6,084 nucleotides of DNA from Eubacteriaceae bacterium (GTDB lineage Bacteria > Bacillota > Clostridia > Eubacteriales > UBA1433), in contig JAAZOI010000188.1 of NCBI GenBank assembly GCA_012797825.1, forward strand, positions 1 to 6,084, in the 5' to 3' direction. This document shows, piece by piece, positions 4,701 to 6,084 of this stretch; position 1 is the stretch's first letter; each line of letters begins with the position of its first letter. The position numbers and the translations under genes are program-made. The notes beneath the pieces are model-generated. The model saw only the letters and a list, made by a program, of their open reading frames with translations, searched no databases and was not told the DNA's origin.

Positions 4701-5045
4701 TTAATACAGAATATCGGCGGAAAACTTTTCTTGCCATAATTCTTTTAGCAGTTTTACGTCTTCATCAAATTCTTTGGGCGTTTGATTTTCACCTTTTTTT
4801 ATAGTCTCAAGCACTTCCAAGCTAAACGCATTTGAACCGTATAATTTCCAATCCTGCGCAAGCTTTAACGTTACCGCAGAGCCCATTTTTTTAGAAAACT
4901 CAAATCTGTTTTTATATCCATCAACATCGCATGTTGCTACAAGCAAAACTTTGCCTGTTGCGTTGTTTTTAACAGCAATTACGCCGCCTACCTCTAAACG
5001 CTGTTTATACTGTGATATTATTTTCTTCTTATCTTCGCTGTTCAT
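4701..5045 (-). CDS. Degenerate GIY-YIG-like domain protein
   Basis: A 114-residue protein starting MNSEDKKK. The frame stays open upstream to 5126, but that extension lies over the coding region of the preceding gene in another frame and has no good start. The ATG at 5045 comes one base after that gene's TGA (TGACATG), the usual form of translational coupling. The pattern resembles the short Clostridia proteins of the GIY-YIG family: helix KKIISQYKQR, then GVIAVKNNATGKVLLVATCD in place of GIY-x10-YIG, NRFEFSKKMGS with the conserved Arg (R47), LAQDWKLYG, FSLEVLE and a C-terminal acidic helix. Both motif tyrosines are absent (GVI at 21-23, LLV at 34-36), so nuclease activity is doubtful. It probably has a binding or regulatory role, but no substrate can be named. 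Confidence 0.7.
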   Translation of the reverse strand: MNSEDKKKIISQYKQRLEVGGVIAVKNNATGKVLLVATCDVDGYKNRFEFSKKMGSAVTLKLAQDWKLYGSNAFSLEVLETIKKGENQTPKEFDEDVKLLKELWQEKFSADILY

Positions 5046-5046
5046 G

Positions 5047-5523
5047 TCAGTAACCCATTTCACGAAGTAGGGCGGAAAGTCTGTGCAGACGCTCGGAAAG
5101 CAGTTCGTCATCAGTAACAAGAACATCCCTGAAAAGCTGTATGTCCTGCTCTATTAGGGGATTGTCTTTGCAGACCGCTATATCAAGCGCGCCGCCCTGA
5201 AGCGCTATTCTGTCTATTTTTGTGTTCGCCTCATCGTATAGGTTAGGGTTTTTGTACGACTCCATGAAATACTGCTTGCTGCGGCAGATGAGTATCGCAA
5301 GATCGATAACCCTGTGCAGCGGCATTTCCTCACTCTGCCTTGACCATTTTTCGCCTGTATAGCGCCAGATTTTAGCGGATATGTCGACTTTGCCTCTGTC
5401 GTTCCATTGCGCGAGCCCGAGGGAAAGCCCCTTTGCATCGGAATTTTTTACGCGTCCGTCAATTTTATCGTAATTTTCGGATACGATGACGGGTTTATGT
5501 TTAAGCGTTGCCGGTATGTTCAT
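5047..5523 (-). CDS. DUF6530-like protein of unknown function
   Basis: A 158-residue soluble protein. AGGAG (plus-strand 5533-5537) lies 9 nt before the ATG. Distinct stretches are LKHKPVIVSENYDKIDGR near the start, NSDAKGLSLGLAQWNDRG (about residues 28-45), KVDISAKIWRYTGEKWSRQS, and LPLHR-like MPLHRVIDLAILICRS. These match my memory of the conserved family annotated DUF6530, common in gut Clostridia. No catalytic motif is evident, and the function is unknown. It is the first gene of a two-gene operon, with its stop one base before the GIY-YIG-like gene. Transcription starts from a strong promoter at 5556-5584 with a palindrome at the probable start site, so expression is likely controlled by a repressor not encoded here. 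Its base composition is richer in GC than the cassette genes to the left. Confidence 0.75.
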   Translation of the reverse strand: MNIPATLKHKPVIVSENYDKIDGRVKNSDAKGLSLGLAQWNDRGKVDISAKIWRYTGEKWSRQSEEMPLHRVIDLAILICRSKQYFMESYKNPNLYDEANTKIDRIALQGGALDIAVCKDNPLIEQDIQLFRDVLVTDDELLSERLHRLSALLREMGY

Positions 5524-5536
5524 TTTATATTACTCC

Positions 5537-5558
5537 TTTAGTAATTTACTAAATTAGT
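5537..5558. promoter_or_regulatory. Overlapping palindromes, candidate operator of the minus-strand operon
   Basis: TTTAGTAA (5537-5544), a central T, and TTACTAAA (5546-5553) form a perfect 17-bp palindrome. It overlaps a second one, ACTAA-A-TTAGT (5548-5558). Together they cover the expected transcription start and reach the Shine-Dalgarno site and the -10 box, so a bound dimer would block transcription. The form resembles MarR-like sites, but no regulator can be assigned. Confidence 0.6.
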
Positions 5559-5584
5559 ATATGATTTAGCATGCAATATGTCAA
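5556..5584 (-). promoter_or_regulatory. Sigma-A promoter of the DUF6530-like operon
   Basis: On the minus strand, TTGACA (plus 5579-5584, perfect consensus) and TATACT (plus 5556-5561, five of six) are separated by exactly 17 bp. The expected start is near 5549, about 25 bases before the start codon. Confidence 0.88.
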
Positions 5585-5602
5585 GGTTTTATTTATAAAA
5601 CC
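5585..5602. repeat. Perfect AT-rich inverted repeat next to the -35 box
   Basis: GGTTTTAT (5585-5592) and ATAAAACC (5595-5602) form a perfect palindrome with a TT centre. It abuts the -35 box of the minus-strand promoter on its upstream side. There is no T-tract on either strand, so it is more likely a protein-binding site than a terminator. Confidence 0.45.
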
Positions 5603-5614
5603 GGCATATATCTA

Positions 5615-5664
5615 CAGAGCGAATACAGGTATGCCCATACGGTGCATGAAGGAGCGGGGAGAGG
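5615..5664. repeat. REP-like element A, copy 1 (decayed)
   Basis: A drifted hairpin, GCGAATAC with GTATGCCC (5619-5636), is followed by TACGGTG and GAAGGAGCGGGGAGAGG. The 27 bases 5638-5664 match 5821-5847 with two differences. Confidence 0.65.
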
Positions 5665-5699
5665 GTTTGGATTGGTGTGATTTATTTTGCAGTAAATTA

Positions 5700-5795
5700 A
5701 GACGGAACGACACAGGGGTTGTTGGCGTTTGGTTTGGTCGGTTATAAGATAAAACGGTCAAAAAGTAAGCATACAATTCATGGGTGGAGCGATTC
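5700..5795. repeat. Long direct repeat B, copy 1
   Basis: The 96 bases starting AGACGGAACGACAC and ending GGTGGAGCGATTC match 5989-6084 with only two substitutions (at 5714 and 5720). The true length cannot be seen because the second copy runs off the window. I see no open frame, RNA fold or transposase in it. It ends exactly where hairpin A copy 2 begins. Confidence 0.92.
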
Positions 5796-5847
5796 CGTAC
5801 GGGCGAACACAGTTCGCCCCTACGGTGTAAGAAGGAGCGGGGAGAGG
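5795..5847. repeat. REP-like element A, copy 2 (intact hairpin)
   Basis: The arms 5795-5808 and 5812-5825 (CCGTACGGGCGAAC with GTTCGCCCCTACGG) pair over 14 bp with one mismatch and an ACA loop, followed by the GGAGCGGGGAGAGG tail shared with copy 1. There is no T-tract, so it is not a classical terminator. GC-rich GGGCGAAC hairpins followed by CCTACGG are, from general knowledge, dispersed repeats in some Clostridia. Confidence 0.8.
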
Positions 5848-5988
5848 TCGTATTTGTTATCAGATGTCAAATAATAATTAAGAGCAGGCATATTAGGCGA
5901 AAAAGGATGTTTTCTTAATTACATAATGAGCAGTAATTCAGAGATGGCAATCAATGATCGCCTCTACGGTTTCGGGATTGTGCAATAA
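5848..5988. other. Spacer between the long repeats with a third, weaker hairpin
   Basis: No gene is visible. At 5946-5962, GGCAATCA and TGATCGCC pair with one A-C mismatch and are followed by TCTACGGT, the same tail as the hairpin at 5795. It is probably a third, diverged element of family A. Confidence 0.5.
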
Positions 5989-6084
5989 AGACGGAACGAC
6001 ACGGGGGTCGTTGGCGTTTGGTTTGGTCGGTTATAAGATAAAACGGTCAAAAAGTAAGCATACAATTCATGGGTGGAGCGATTC
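5989..6084. repeat. Long direct repeat B, copy 2 (cut by window edge)
   Basis: It matches 5700-5795 at 94 of 96 positions, with an offset of 289 bases. The match continues to the last base of the window, so the repeat, and perhaps hairpin A after it, extends further right. Confidence 0.92.

Noticed and set aside
5046..5126. Longer N-terminus (MFLLLMTNCF) for the GIY-YIG-like protein, suggestive of a signal peptide
   Set aside because: It lies over the end of the DUF6530-like gene in another frame; the ATG at 5045, one base after that gene's stop, explains the start better.
5214..5438. Minus-strand frame of 74 codons rich in Arg and Ser
   Set aside because: It is an out-of-frame shadow inside the DUF6530-like gene.
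5585..5602. Terminator upstream of the minus-strand operon
   Set aside because: The hairpin is AT-rich and has no T-tract on either side; it abuts the -35 box instead.
5611..6084. CRISPR array
   Set aside because: The repeats are too long and irregularly spaced, with only two B copies, and no cas gene is present.

Overview
The window looks like an accessory region of a low-GC Bacillota genome, most likely an anaerobic Clostridia. The support is strong AGGAGG-type ribosome binding sites, AT-rich genes, U-tract terminators and Clostridia-like small proteins; the exact taxon is inferred, not shown.

Positions 1-4620, all on the plus strand, form a 'graveyard' of polymorphic-toxin cassettes. The unit is: terminator of the previous cassette, a short conserved block with a promoter-like TTGCAA-N17-TATAAA, an optional fragment of a toxin C-terminal domain, one or two immunity genes with good Shine-Dalgarno sites, then another terminator. 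Cassette 1 (37-850) has a toxin-tail remnant and a possible SitI3-like immunity protein. Cassette 2 (851-1401) has lost its toxin and keeps an unrecognised immunity-like gene. Cassette 3 (1402-2437) has a headless toxin C-terminal domain with HxxD and VNSS motifs (Ntox15-like DNase) and a SUKH (SMI1/KNR4) immunity protein. Cassette 4 (2438-3773) has a 320-residue toxin fragment with a Gly/Asn-rich linker and a YHP/HHGG C-terminal domain, plus an unrecognised immunity-like gene. Cassette 5 (3774-4615) has an orphan SUKH protein and a small Sm-like barrel protein. Two terminator sequence families, each present as two good copies and one decayed copy, punctuate the array. An intact full-length toxin gene, if present, would be expected to the left of the window.

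Positions 4650-5610 hold an unrelated minus-strand operon. A near-consensus promoter (TTGACA-N17-TATACT) with a palindrome at the expected start site drives a DUF6530-like gene and a translationally coupled, degenerate GIY-YIG protein, ending at a GC-rich terminator.

Positions 5611-6084 have no convincing gene. They contain REP-like hairpins followed by CTACGG-type sequence and two almost identical direct repeats of at least 96 bp, the second cut by the window edge.

Together the array looks like a reserve of alternative toxin tips and immunity genes. Orphan immunity genes are probably kept because each retains its own promoter and terminator and protects against toxins from sister cells.
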